Assembly (NCBI GenBank): GCA_046155605.1 | Contig: JBJXFQ010000058.1 | Span: 1-18,045, forward strand | Direction of reading: 5' to 3' | DNA length: 18,045 bases | Origin: JAEUIZ01 sp046155605 | GTDB lineage: Bacteria > Planctomycetota > Phycisphaerae > Phycisphaerales > UBA1924 | In this document: one piece after another, positions 8,588 to 15,757 of the stretch | Numbering within the stretch: position 1 is the stretch's first letter | How the letters are laid out: each line of letters starts with the position of its first letter | Notes under the pieces: model-generated | The model's database searches: none | Seen by the model: only the letters and a program-made list of their open reading frames with translations | Told to the model about the DNA's origin: nothing | Program-made: the position numbers and the translations under genes

Positions 8588-11020
8588 ATGTCACGCTTTC
8601 GACGCCTTGGTCTTCGTGTGCCTTCGCTTCTAGCTTGGGTAGCGTGTTCATCGACATTCGCCCAGCCGCCAGCAGCTGAACAGGCGCACCCCTCAACGGT
8701 TTTGGCCGGCCAGATCGAGGTGGCGCGGCTGGTGGACGTGGCGGCGTCGCAGCTCAAGTTAAACGTGGAGTACGACGCGGCGGCACTCAAGGCCGCGGGG
8801 TTGATCACGTTGCGACTGGACGGGGCTGTCTCGGATCAGGAGCTCTGGGCGCTCATGAACCGCGTGCTGGCGATGCGGGGATTCACGACGGTAAGGGTTG
8901 CAGCGGGCCACCGCGGGCCTGTGGTTGAGCCGGGAGCAAAGGCGGAGAGCATCAATCGACGACCGGTTTACTCGATCGTCAGGACGACAGATGCCGCGGG
9001 GCTGGTATTGATCGCTCCGGAGTCGATCGGCGTCGGTGCTGCACCCGAGAGCGGTCATAGTGCGATCGCGCCGGGATTCCAGACCGTTGTGGTGCGCGCT
9101 CGATACCGCACCGCCAAGGAGCTCGCGGACGGCCTGGCGAAGGTTTTGTCTAAATCAGCTGGAGGAGGTGGGTCGGGCGGCGGCGGAAGCGCGGTGGCGA
9201 TTGATGACTCGGGCGGATTGCTGCTGCTCTCCGACCTGACATCGCGGCTTGAGCAGGCCATGACGTTGCTCCGTCTCCTCGACGTGCCCGTCGGAGCGAC
9301 GGAGGTAATCGAAATATCGGTGCGGAGCTTGTCGGCACCGGCGCTGGCGACGCTCATTGCTCAGGTGTCCGCCAAGCGCGAACTTGTCGCCCGCGAGAAG
9401 GTGCCGGGCGAGGTGCTGGCCTCGCCTGCGGGCAACTCACTGCTCGTCGTCGCACCAACGGAGCGCGTTGCATACTGGCGCGATCTCATCGGACAGCTTG
9501 ATCGCCGCGAACGGGTGGAGACGGCGAGCTACGCGCCCCAATCCTTCTCGGCTCGCGAGGTCGCGGTTCTTGTTGAGCAGACGATTAAGGATCCGCCCGG
9601 CGTTCCGCCGGATGACCGCTGGCGGCTGGTGGCCGACGAGCTGACGGGGACGCTCATCATCACCGCGACGCCCAGCCAGCAAGAGCAAGTGCGGACGCTC
9701 ATCGAGCGGCTCGACTCAACGCCCGCAGCCGCGCAGCGACCGGCGCGCTCGTTCCTCATCAAGAATCGGCCGGTGCAGGAGATCCGGGCGATCCTGGAAC
9801 AGATGGCCGGCGCGGGGCTCATCGGCAGCACAGCGGGCACAAATGACGGCGGCTTGTCAAATGGCGGTTCGAGCCGCAGCGCGCCGTCCCAGGGCGCAAC
9901 ACCATGGCCGCCGCAAGAGGCCCGCCCGGCAATTCCCAATCTCACAACACCGACGTCCGTCCCCCCATCGTCTACCTCTTCTCCGCTTGGCTCGAACCCG
10001 CAAGCATCCGCACGTCAATTGTCGAGCACGGCCGCGAGGCCCGCCTCTCAGCTCTCCAGCGCAGCGCAAGAGTCCGCGCTCCGCCTCACCACCGACGACG
10101 GCACCAACACGCTCATCGTCATGGCCGAGCCCCGCACACTCGCGCACATCGAGGCCTTGCTCGTCACACTCGACGTGCGGCAGCCGCAAGTGATGCTGGA
10201 AGTACTCATGGTGAGCGTCTCCGATTCCCAGGCCCTCAACCTGGGCGTCGAGCTCGACAAGCTGGTCATCAGCGGCGACACCTCGATCCGGCTCTCATCG
10301 CTTTTCGGACTCTCGGGCCGTTCGGGTGCCGGCGAGCCGCTCGTCGGCAATGGCGCGGGGTTCACCGGCCTCGTGCTGAGCCCCGGCGATTTCTCGATCG
10401 TGATCCGGGCGCTCCAGACGCTCAACAAGGGTCGATCGCTCTCGATGCCGCGGCTGCTCGTGGCCAACAACCAGCAGGCCACGCTGAACTCGACGCTCGA
10501 CCAGCCCTACGCGAGCACCAACGCCTCGAACACCGTGACGACCACGAGCTTCGGCGGCTCGCAGCAGGCGGGCACACAGGTTTCGCTTAAGCCGCAGATT
10601 GTCGGGGGCGCTGGAGGGATGGAGGGCGGCGACCATCTGAACTTGGAGTATTCCATCTCGCTCTCGTCGTTCGTCGGTGCCTCGGCTAGCGCGAACCTTC
10701 CGCCGCCCAAGCAGGAGAACCGCGTGCAGTCGTCCGCGAGCATCCCCGACGGCTACACAGTCGTCGTCGGCGGCATCGAGCTCGATACCGACGGCAAGGG
10801 CACGTCGCAGGTGCCGGGGCTCGGGAACATTCCCATCCTGGGCGAGGCGTTCAAGAGCCGGACTAATACCTCCAGCCGTACGCGGTTCTACGTCTTTATT
10901 CGCGCCAACGTGCTGCGGAGAACCGGGCACGAGGACCTTAAGTACCTGAGCGATGTAGCCGCGGCGAACGCGGGCGTCGATGACGGATGGCCGGTGGTTG
11001 AGCCCCGGGTAATCAAGTAG
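8588..11020 (+). CDS. gspD: Type II secretion-like outer-membrane secretin (GspD family)
   Basis: The product has 810 residues from ATG 8588, chosen because it begins with a signal peptide (MSRFRRLGLRVPSLLAWVAC, cleavage near TFAQ). The upstream in-frame ATG at 8471 would bury it, though neither start has a good ribosome site. Domains: an N0-like fold (about 40-105), then three repeated N-domains (about 164-235, 238-305, 315-380), a fourth interrupted N-domain (about 387-540), and the secretin barrel (about 535-770). Signature segments are MLEVLMVSVSDSQALNLG at the start of the barrel and VVVGGIELD with VPGLGNIPILGEAFKSR near the end, the hallmark secretin motif. Odd features are an exact GGGGSGGGGS in the first N-domain (residues 192-201) and a Ser/Pro/Ala-rich linker of about 80 residues inside the fourth. 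Members form a multimeric channel through which folded proteins or pili pass. The gene starts the operon and its stop is 11 bases before the ATPase start. A type IV pilus or other secretin is possible, but the GspC/L/M-like neighbours favour type II. Confidence 0.88.
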   Translation: MSRFRRLGLRVPSLLAWVACSSTFAQPPAAEQAHPSTVLAGQIEVARLVDVAASQLKLNVEYDAAALKAAGLITLRLDGAVSDQELWALMNRVLAMRGFTTVRVAAGHRGPVVEPGAKAESINRRPVYSIVRTTDAAGLVLIAPESIGVGAAPESGHSAIAPGFQTVVVRARYRTAKELADGLAKVLSKSAGGGGSGGGGSAVAIDDSGGLLLLSDLTSRLEQAMTLLRLLDVPVGATEVIEISVRSLSAPALATLIAQVSAKRELVAREKVPGEVLASPAGNSLLVVAPTERVAYWRDLIGQLDRRERVETASYAPQSFSAREVAVLVEQTIKDPPGVPPDDRWRLVADELTGTLIITATPSQQEQVRTLIERLDSTPAAAQRPARSFLIKNRPVQEIRAILEQMAGAGLIGSTAGTNDGGLSNGGSSRSAPSQGATPWPPQEARPAIPNLTTPTSVPPSSTSSPLGSNPQASARQLSSTAARPASQLSSAAQESALRLTTDDGTNTLIVMAEPRTLAHIEALLVTLDVRQPQVMLEVLMVSVSDSQALNLGVELDKLVISGDTSIRLSSLFGLSGRSGAGEPLVGNGAGFTGLVLSPGDFSIVIRALQTLNKGRSLSMPRLLVANNQQATLNSTLDQPYASTNASNTVTTTSFGGSQQAGTQVSLKPQIVGGAGGMEGGDHLNLEYSISLSSFVGASASANLPPPKQENRVQSSASIPDGYTVVVGGIELDTDGKGTSQVPGLGNIPILGEAFKSRTNTSSRTRFYVFIRANVLRRTGHEDLKYLSDVAAANAGVDDGWPVVEPRVIK

Positions 11021-11031
11021 AGGATGTAGGT

Positions 11032-12711
11032 GTGGATGCCATTGCCAGCGAAGTTGAAGCGAAGAGCGCGGCGACGGTGGTTTTGCCAGCCACAGCGCCC
11101 ACACCGGAGTTCCTGACGCTCATCCCGCACGACTTCGCGCGTCGCCATCTCGTGCTCAGCCGCGGATGCGTTGACGGCGTCGAGCGACTCGCCGTCGCGG
11201 ACAGCACGCGGCCCTGGATCATCTTCAATGTCGGCGTGCGACTCGGGCGCGCAACAACAACCACAAATGAGCCCGCCGAGACGATCGCCGCCGCGATCGA
11301 CGCCGCGTACGCGGCAGCCGCAGCGCTCAATGACAACACGCAACCTGGCGATACGGATGGAGGGGAGGCGGGTGAGGGGGGGCGCGTCATCGTTCAAGGC
11401 TCGGCGGACGTGAACTCTGATCTCGACCTAGCGCTCCGCGAGACCGAGCGCGACCTGCTTCACACCCAGGGCAAGGCCCCCGCGGTGCGGCTCGTGGACC
11501 TCATCCTCTTCGAGGCCCTGCTCCGTTCCGCCAGCGACGTGCATGTCCAGCCCGTGCGCGGTCGCACGCTGGTCCGCTATCGCCTCGACGGCGTCCTGCA
11601 CACCGTCCGCGAGTTGCCTTATTCCATCGCCTCCGCCGTCATTAGCCGCATCAAGGTCATGGCCCGGCTCGACGTCGCCGAGACTCGCGCGCCGCAGGAC
11701 GGAAGAGCAACGGTCACCATCGGCGGTGCGAACGCGGGCACCAGTAAACTCACGGGCCGTCGCGTTGACCTCCGCGTCAGCACGCTGCCTTCGACGTACG
11801 GGGAGCGGATCGTGATGCGTCTGCTCGACCCCGCGCGCTCCGCCTACCTCCTCAGTTTCTCCGGGCTCGGCATGCCATCCGAGGTCGAGCGGGCGTATCT
11901 CGCGCAGGCCAGTCGCACCAGCGGCATCGTGCTCTCGACCGGTCCCACTGGCAGCGGCAAGACCACCACGCTTTACACAACGCTCGCATGGCTCAGCGCC
12001 GCTAACGCCGGGGGGCTCGCGCGCGGCTGCGAGCTCAACATGATGACCATCGAGGACCCCGTCGAGTATGACCTTGCTGGGGGGGGCGGGGAGGGGGGCG
12101 GCGCAAGCGGTGCCGCCCAGCAGACCGGTCGCTCGCGTGCCGGCGGCGGCCTCGCAGTGAGCCAAACTCAGGTTGATCCCAAGAAGAATGTTACGTTCGC
12201 CTCGGGCTTGCGGCACATCCTTCGCCAGGACCCCGACGTCATCATGGTCGGCGAAATCCGCGATCAGGAGACCGCTCGCATCGCCGTGCAGGCCTCGCTT
12301 ACCGGCCACCTCGTCCTCTCGACACTCCACACCACCGACGCTGCCAGCGCCATCGCCCGGCTCATCGACCTCGGCGTCGAGCCCTTCCTCGTCTCGTCGT
12401 CGCTCTCGGCGGTGCTGGCGCAACGACTGGTCCGCAAGCTGCACGCTGAGTGTTCCGGCAAGGGTTGCACCGAATGCCTTAGCACCGGCTATCGCGGCCG
12501 CACCGCGGTCTTCGAACTGCTTGTGCTCGACCATGCACTCCGCGATCTCGTGGGCCGCCGCGCCTCGGCGGTCGAGATCAAGGAGGCCGCGCAGCGGGCC
12601 GGCATGGTCACGCTCCGCGATGCCGCGACTCGACTTGTGCGCGAAGGCGTCACGTCCGCACAAGAAGTGGCACGCGTCATCGAAGTCATGGATGCGGAGG
12701 TTGAACAATGA
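11032..12711 (+). CDS. gspE: Secretion ATPase, GspE/PilB family
   Basis: The product has 559 residues from GTG 11032, with AGGA 7 bases upstream. It is the cytoplasmic hexameric motor that powers pseudopilus assembly. Visible motifs are ASDVHVQP (about 166), the Asp box RIVMRLLDP (about 259), Walker A GPTGSGKTTT (304-313), Walker B VIMVGEIRD (about 403) and the His box LTGHLVLSTLHTTD (about 423). The C-terminal metal-binding region is reduced: only C474, C479 and C482 remain (C-x4-C-x2-C, then STGYRGR) where GspE normally has two CxxC pairs about 30 residues apart. A glycine-rich insertion of about 28 residues (349-376) splits IEDPVEYDL from QTQVDPKKNVTFASGLRHIL, and the DNA there has long G runs. 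The N-terminal domain that binds GspL in classical systems is divergent. The stop overlaps the next start as ATGA. Assignment to the family is firm; PilB versus GspE rests on context. Confidence 0.93.
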   Translation: MDAIASEVEAKSAATVVLPATAPTPEFLTLIPHDFARRHLVLSRGCVDGVERLAVADSTRPWIIFNVGVRLGRATTTTNEPAETIAAAIDAAYAAAAALNDNTQPGDTDGGEAGEGGRVIVQGSADVNSDLDLALRETERDLLHTQGKAPAVRLVDLILFEALLRSASDVHVQPVRGRTLVRYRLDGVLHTVRELPYSIASAVISRIKVMARLDVAETRAPQDGRATVTIGGANAGTSKLTGRRVDLRVSTLPSTYGERIVMRLLDPARSAYLLSFSGLGMPSEVERAYLAQASRTSGIVLSTGPTGSGKTTTLYTTLAWLSAANAGGLARGCELNMMTIEDPVEYDLAGGGGEGGGASGAAQQTGRSRAGGGLAVSQTQVDPKKNVTFASGLRHILRQDPDVIMVGEIRDQETARIAVQASLTGHLVLSTLHTTDAASAIARLIDLGVEPFLVSSSLSAVLAQRLVRKLHAECSGKGCTECLSTGYRGRTAVFELLVLDHALRDLVGRRASAVEIKEAAQRAGMVTLRDAATRLVREGVTSAQEVARVIEVMDAEVEQ

Positions 12712-13331
12712 CCGTCGCTCTTACATCGAGCGCCGCCGTGCCTTCCGAGTCCTCGATGGCACGAGCGTCCCTCCCATGCGACGCGCCGCCTCACATCGGC
12801 CCGACGCGCATCCCGCGATGGTTACTTGCGGCCTGCGGCATGGCGATCATCATCTCACTCTCCTTCGCCCTCGCGCCGCTCCCTCGACCGCACGTCGAGA
12901 CTCCTGCCCTCGACACGCCGGCACCCGCCGTGGGCCCCACGCGGATCGCTACACTCGACGTCGATGCGTTTCGGGCGCCGATCTGGGTTGCCGATCCCCC
13001 GCCACCAGTTCCCCCGCCCTCTTCTCCCCCTGCCACGCCTCCGCCACCGGTCCGCCTGCAGCTTCTTGCCATCATCCGTGAGCCCGGCCCCGAAGCAAGC
13101 ACTATCGCAAACGCAACGAAGGCCGACGCCGCCGCGCCCTGGACCTACCGCGCAACGCTCTATGACCCGGACACCGACCGGCTGTATGTGGTCGCCGCAG
13201 GCGATGTCGTTGGCACGCGCACCGTCGAGCGCGTCGACGCCGACGAGGTGCGGCTCAGCGACGCTGCCGGCTCACGCACGCTCTCCCTCCGCTACCCACC
13301 GCGCGACCTCCCACAAGGAGGCGGCCGATGA
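12708..13331 (+). CDS. GspC-like inner-membrane linker protein
   Basis: The product has 207 residues. The ATG at 12708 overlaps the ATPase stop (ATGA), indicating translational coupling. Layout: a short cytoplasmic tail, one membrane span at about 38-57 (WLLAACGMAIIISLSFAL), a periplasmic spacer ending in a strongly Pro-rich stretch (about 97-118, PPPPVPPPSSPP), and a small beta domain (about 119-200) with RLQLLAIIREPG, RATLYDPDTDRLYVV, GDVVGTRTVERVDADEVRL and SRTLSLR. This order matches GspC (span, linker, homology region that binds the secretin N0 domain) and also the PilP-type fold. There is no PDZ domain at the end, so it would be a short GspC. The call rests on architecture and on lying between E and a GspL-like gene. 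Confidence 0.65.
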   Translation: MTVALTSSAAVPSESSMARASLPCDAPPHIGPTRIPRWLLAACGMAIIISLSFALAPLPRPHVETPALDTPAPAVGPTRIATLDVDAFRAPIWVADPPPPVPPPSSPPATPPPPVRLQLLAIIREPGPEASTIANATKADAAAPWTYRATLYDPDTDRLYVVAAGDVVGTRTVERVDADEVRLSDAAGSRTLSLRYPPRDLPQGGGR

Positions 13332-14227
13332 TCGCTGCGCTGAACGCGACTTCCGCGCCGCATGACGCGCCGCGCCACGCCACGCCGCACGTTCGGTGGC
13401 CCTGCGACCGCTTTTACTGGGCGATCATTCCCACGCAAGGATGGCGAGGTAAGGGCGACGGCAGCAGCGAGGTTCCGGTGGGCTTGCGCGCCACGCTCGA
13501 CGACGACTTCCCGGTCCGCACCGAGGAATTGCACGCCGTCGCTATGCCAATGGCGAGCGACACGATCCTGGTCTGCGCCGCACGACGCGACGAGCTGGCC
13601 ACGCTCGCCAAGATGGATCATCCCGTGCTGAGTCTTACGCCAGAATCGCTCCCACACTTCGTTGCGAGTCACCCCGGCATCAGTCCGTCGGCGTGCAGCC
13701 CCGCCACGCTCAACCTCCTGATCGGCGAGTTCGAGCCCGCCCCGGTCCGTTGCACACGCCGACATGCCCACACGATCGCCGCCGCTACCGTCCTCCTTTG
13801 TGCCGTATTGACCTCGCTCGGCCTTCTCCGTCGCGCCGAACGCTCCGACGCGCTCGCACGCGAGGCCCGGCAAGCGACGATCGCACTCGTCGGCCGCGTC
13901 GTCCCCGCCGGAACACCCGCTTCGATGGCAACCGAGCTTGCCTCGCTCCGCGCGGCAAGGCCCGCCGCTCGCACCGCGCCCGACGCCACGCTCGCCCTCG
14001 CCGCCGTCCTCGCCGCGTGGCCTCGGGATGCCACGTGCCGCACGCAGTCCATCACAGTCGGGCCATCTGGGGCGTCAATCGCCGTCACAATCCCTGGCGA
14101 TGCGGCGCCATTCCTCCGCGCGTTCAAAGCGCCCGCCGGGTGGACCATGGACGAGCCTCGCCTCAACGCGGCGGACAAGGCCACGCGTCTGGCCATCCGC
14201 ATCCGCCCGCCGGAGGCGTTGCCATGA
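13328..14227 (+). CDS. GspL-like bitopic membrane protein
   Basis: The product has 299 residues, and its ATG at 13328 overlaps the previous stop as ATGA. Residues 1-145 form a cytoplasmic domain that ends in TLNLLIGEFEPAPVRC. This matches the typical GspL junction, where a 'NLLQGEF' segment precedes the membrane span. One span follows at about 148-166 (TIAAATVLLCAVLTSLGLL), then a periplasmic part with an Ala/Arg-rich helix and an alpha/beta tail (about 220-296) like the ferredoxin-like domain of GspL/PilN. In type II systems GspL anchors the ATPase to the membrane and pairs with GspM, which fits its place between E/C and the next gene. The cytoplasmic half is shorter than in classical GspL, so the ATPase contact may be reduced. 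Similarity is weak outside the junction motif. Confidence 0.65.
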   Translation: MIAALNATSAPHDAPRHATPHVRWPCDRFYWAIIPTQGWRGKGDGSSEVPVGLRATLDDDFPVRTEELHAVAMPMASDTILVCAARRDELATLAKMDHPVLSLTPESLPHFVASHPGISPSACSPATLNLLIGEFEPAPVRCTRRHAHTIAAATVLLCAVLTSLGLLRRAERSDALAREARQATIALVGRVVPAGTPASMATELASLRAARPAARTAPDATLALAAVLAAWPRDATCRTQSITVGPSGASIAVTIPGDAAPFLRAFKAPAGWTMDEPRLNAADKATRLAIRIRPPEALP

Positions 14228-14793
14228 GAGCCGCGACTGCCCTTATATATATTGTTATGTTCATAACCGGCGTGACCGCCGTCTCCCTGGCGGCGAACAG
14301 GGCAGCGCTCGCCCGCACCGCCCTCGCCACAGCCCGCTCCGATCTCGCGATCACGACCAACCAGGCGAACGAACTGCTCCGCCTCCGCGCCGCGGCACCC
14401 GCCAATCCCGTCGCGCATCGACCCGCTTCCGGCCTCCAGCCCCGGCTCGCCAGCGCGCTCGCAAGGTGCGCCCTCCCCGCAGCAACGCTCGCCAGCCTCG
14501 CACCCGAGCCCGAATCCTCCGCCGGCCCCGGGCTTCGCAGTCAACATGCGACGCTCGTCCTGACGCCCATCACCCTGCCGCAACTCGGCGGGTTCCTCGC
14601 CGCCTGGCGCGCCGCCGAGCCCGATTGGACCGTCACCTCCATCGAACTCGCACAAGCGAACCTGTCCTCGCGCGACACCGGCAACAACTCGAACGCATTG
14701 GGGGGCGACCTTCCCCTTCGCGCCATCGTGCAACTTGAATCGGTCTATGCTGCGGTCCCGGCACCGCCGCTCGTCACGGAGAGTTCGCGATGA
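14224..14793 (+). CDS. GspM/PilO-like bitopic membrane protein
   Basis: The product has 189 residues from ATG 14224, overlapping the previous stop as ATGA. A membrane span lies close to the N-terminus (about 7-24, LIYIVMFITGVTAVSLAA). It is followed by an Ala-rich helix (ARTALATARSDLAITT) and a periplasmic alpha/beta domain with LTPITLPQLGGFLAAWRA and DWTVTSIELAQ. A short cytoplasmic tail, one span, a coiled helix and a ferredoxin-like domain form the GspM/PilO plan. Position directly after the GspL-like gene supports this. Codons in the membrane span (bases about 14245-14268) are strikingly AT-rich compared with the rest of the gene. Sequence identity to known families is too low to be sure by eye. 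Confidence 0.6.
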   Translation: MRAATALIYIVMFITGVTAVSLAANRAALARTALATARSDLAITTNQANELLRLRAAAPANPVAHRPASGLQPRLASALARCALPAATLASLAPEPESSAGPGLRSQHATLVLTPITLPQLGGFLAAWRAAEPDWTVTSIELAQANLSSRDTGNNSNALGGDLPLRAIVQLESVYAAVPAPPLVTESSR

Positions 14794-15476
14794 ATCACCG
14801 ATGCAGCGTTCTTCGTCGCCCTGCCCCAATTCTTCGTTGCACTGCACCAATCTTCCCTCCGCGTCCCTCTGCTTCCTCTGCGCCCTCTGCGTTCTCTTTG
14901 CTACACGCTGTTCGCCTGATGGCCATGCTCCTCGCCTCCGTCGCGCTCGCGGCCTGCGCCGGCCCGCGTTCGTCGAGCCCCTATGCCGTCCAGCCCGAGT
15001 CCGCCCGCGACTCGCTCAGGGCCCAGTCGCTCACGCAGCGCGCCGTCGAGATCATGGGGTCGGACCCGGCCAAGGCCGAGCGCCTCCTCCGTGACGCCCT
15101 CACCGCCGACCTCTACCACGCCCCGGCACATAATAATCTCGGCGTATTATATCTAAAACAAGGGAAGCTCTACGAGGCCTCATCCGAGTTCGAGTGGGCC
15201 AGAAAACTCCTCCCCGGCCACCCCGACCCGCGCCTGAACCTGGCGCTCACCCTCGAACGCGCCGGCCGCACCAGCGACGCCCTCGCCACCTACCAGTCCG
15301 CCCTCGATGCCTATCCCGACTACTTGCCAGCAGTGCAGGCCCTCACCCGCCTTCAGCTCCGTGCCGACCGGCCCGACGACAAGACCCGAGCCCGCTTGGA
15401 AGACATCGCCCTCCGCGGGGAGAACCAACCGTGGCGCGATTGGGCGCGAACGCAGATCGCGCTCATGGAGAAGTAG
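14790..15476 (+). CDS. TPR lipoprotein, possible pilotin or assembly factor
   Basis: Up to 228 residues from ATG 14790, which overlaps the previous stop as ATGA and has GGAGAG 6 bases upstream. A lipoprotein signal lies at residues 44-56 (MAMLLASVALAAC; lipid-attached Cys56), so the mature protein is outer- or inner-membrane anchored. An ATG at 14919 would start the signal directly and give 185 residues; residues 2-43 are low-complexity and derived from a 9-base repeat. At least two TPR units follow: APAHNNLGVLYLKQGKLYEA and the stretch around PRLNLALTLERAGRTSDALATY, then YPDYLPAVQALTRLQL. TPR lipoproteins such as PilF/PilW act as pilotins for secretins, which suits the last gene of a secretin operon. 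The lipoprotein and TPR calls are solid; the pilotin role is inferred. Confidence 0.8.
   Translation: MNHRCSVLRRPAPILRCTAPIFPPRPSASSAPSAFSLLHAVRLMAMLLASVALAACAGPRSSSPYAVQPESARDSLRAQSLTQRAVEIMGSDPAKAERLLRDALTADLYHAPAHNNLGVLYLKQGKLYEASSEFEWARKLLPGHPDPRLNLALTLERAGRTSDALATYQSALDAYPDYLPAVQALTRLQLRADRPDDKTRARLEDIALRGENQPWRDWARTQIALMEK
14868..14903 (+). repeat. Degenerate 9-base tandem repeat
   Basis: Four 9-base units, TCTGCTTCC, TCTGCGCCC, TCTGCGTTC and TCTTTGCTA, lie in the first 120 bases of the TPR lipoprotein frame, with looser copies just before. From memory, similar CTCTGCG-type 9-mer arrays are scattered through many environmental genomes, usually between genes. It encodes the odd Ser/Ala/Pro/Phe N-terminus that precedes the true signal peptide. 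Confidence 0.55.
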
Positions 15477-15757
15477 CAGCCCCCCTCCCCGACGCGCAGC
15501 TTTTATAAAGAATCACAGCGTGGACAGATCATCAATCAGAACCGAGCAACCGATCCGCCGAGGCTGACGAGAACGGCAGCGCTGGCATCCCCGCATCTGT
15601 CACCTTTGACAGGTGCGTCGCCTTCCGGCGAAACCATCGAGGGCTTATAAAGCTTGCGGGTTTCCGTGGGAGACGCCGGACGGGAGCCGCGAGAGGAAAA
15701 GGCGCGATCGGTGCTTCGGTTCAGCGTATATAAGGAGGACAAGTCACAGAAGCAAAC
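15477..15757 (+). other. Junction between secretion operon and mobile module
   Basis: This 281-base non-coding stretch marks the boundary between the operon and the recombinase module. It contains a TATAAA box at 15646-15651, the inverted repeat at 15597 and TATATA around 15728. AAGGAGG at 15732-15738 is 19 bases before the recombinase ATG, too far for a standard ribosome site. No strong rho-independent terminator is seen after the TPR gene. An attachment site could lie here, but I see no tRNA fragment or direct repeat to support it. Confidence 0.35.
15597..15612. promoter_or_regulatory. Inverted repeat upstream of the recombinase
   Basis: CTGTCA-CCTT-TGACAG is a perfect 6-bp inverted repeat with a 4-base centre. 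The overlapping CACCT/AGGTG (15601-15615) forms an alternative palindrome. It contains a perfect TTGACA (15606-15611) without a good -10 box at the right distance. It could be an operator or a recombinase-binding site. No T-run follows, so a terminator is unlikely. Confidence 0.3.

Noticed and set aside
11428..12708. 426-codon open frame on the minus strand
   Set aside because: It mirrors the ATPase, which has all Walker and Asp/His motifs; the antisense frame is a GC-bias artefact.
13669..14850. 393-codon minus-strand frame
   Set aside because: Spans three coupled plus-strand genes and has a Gly/Arg/Glu-rich shadow composition.
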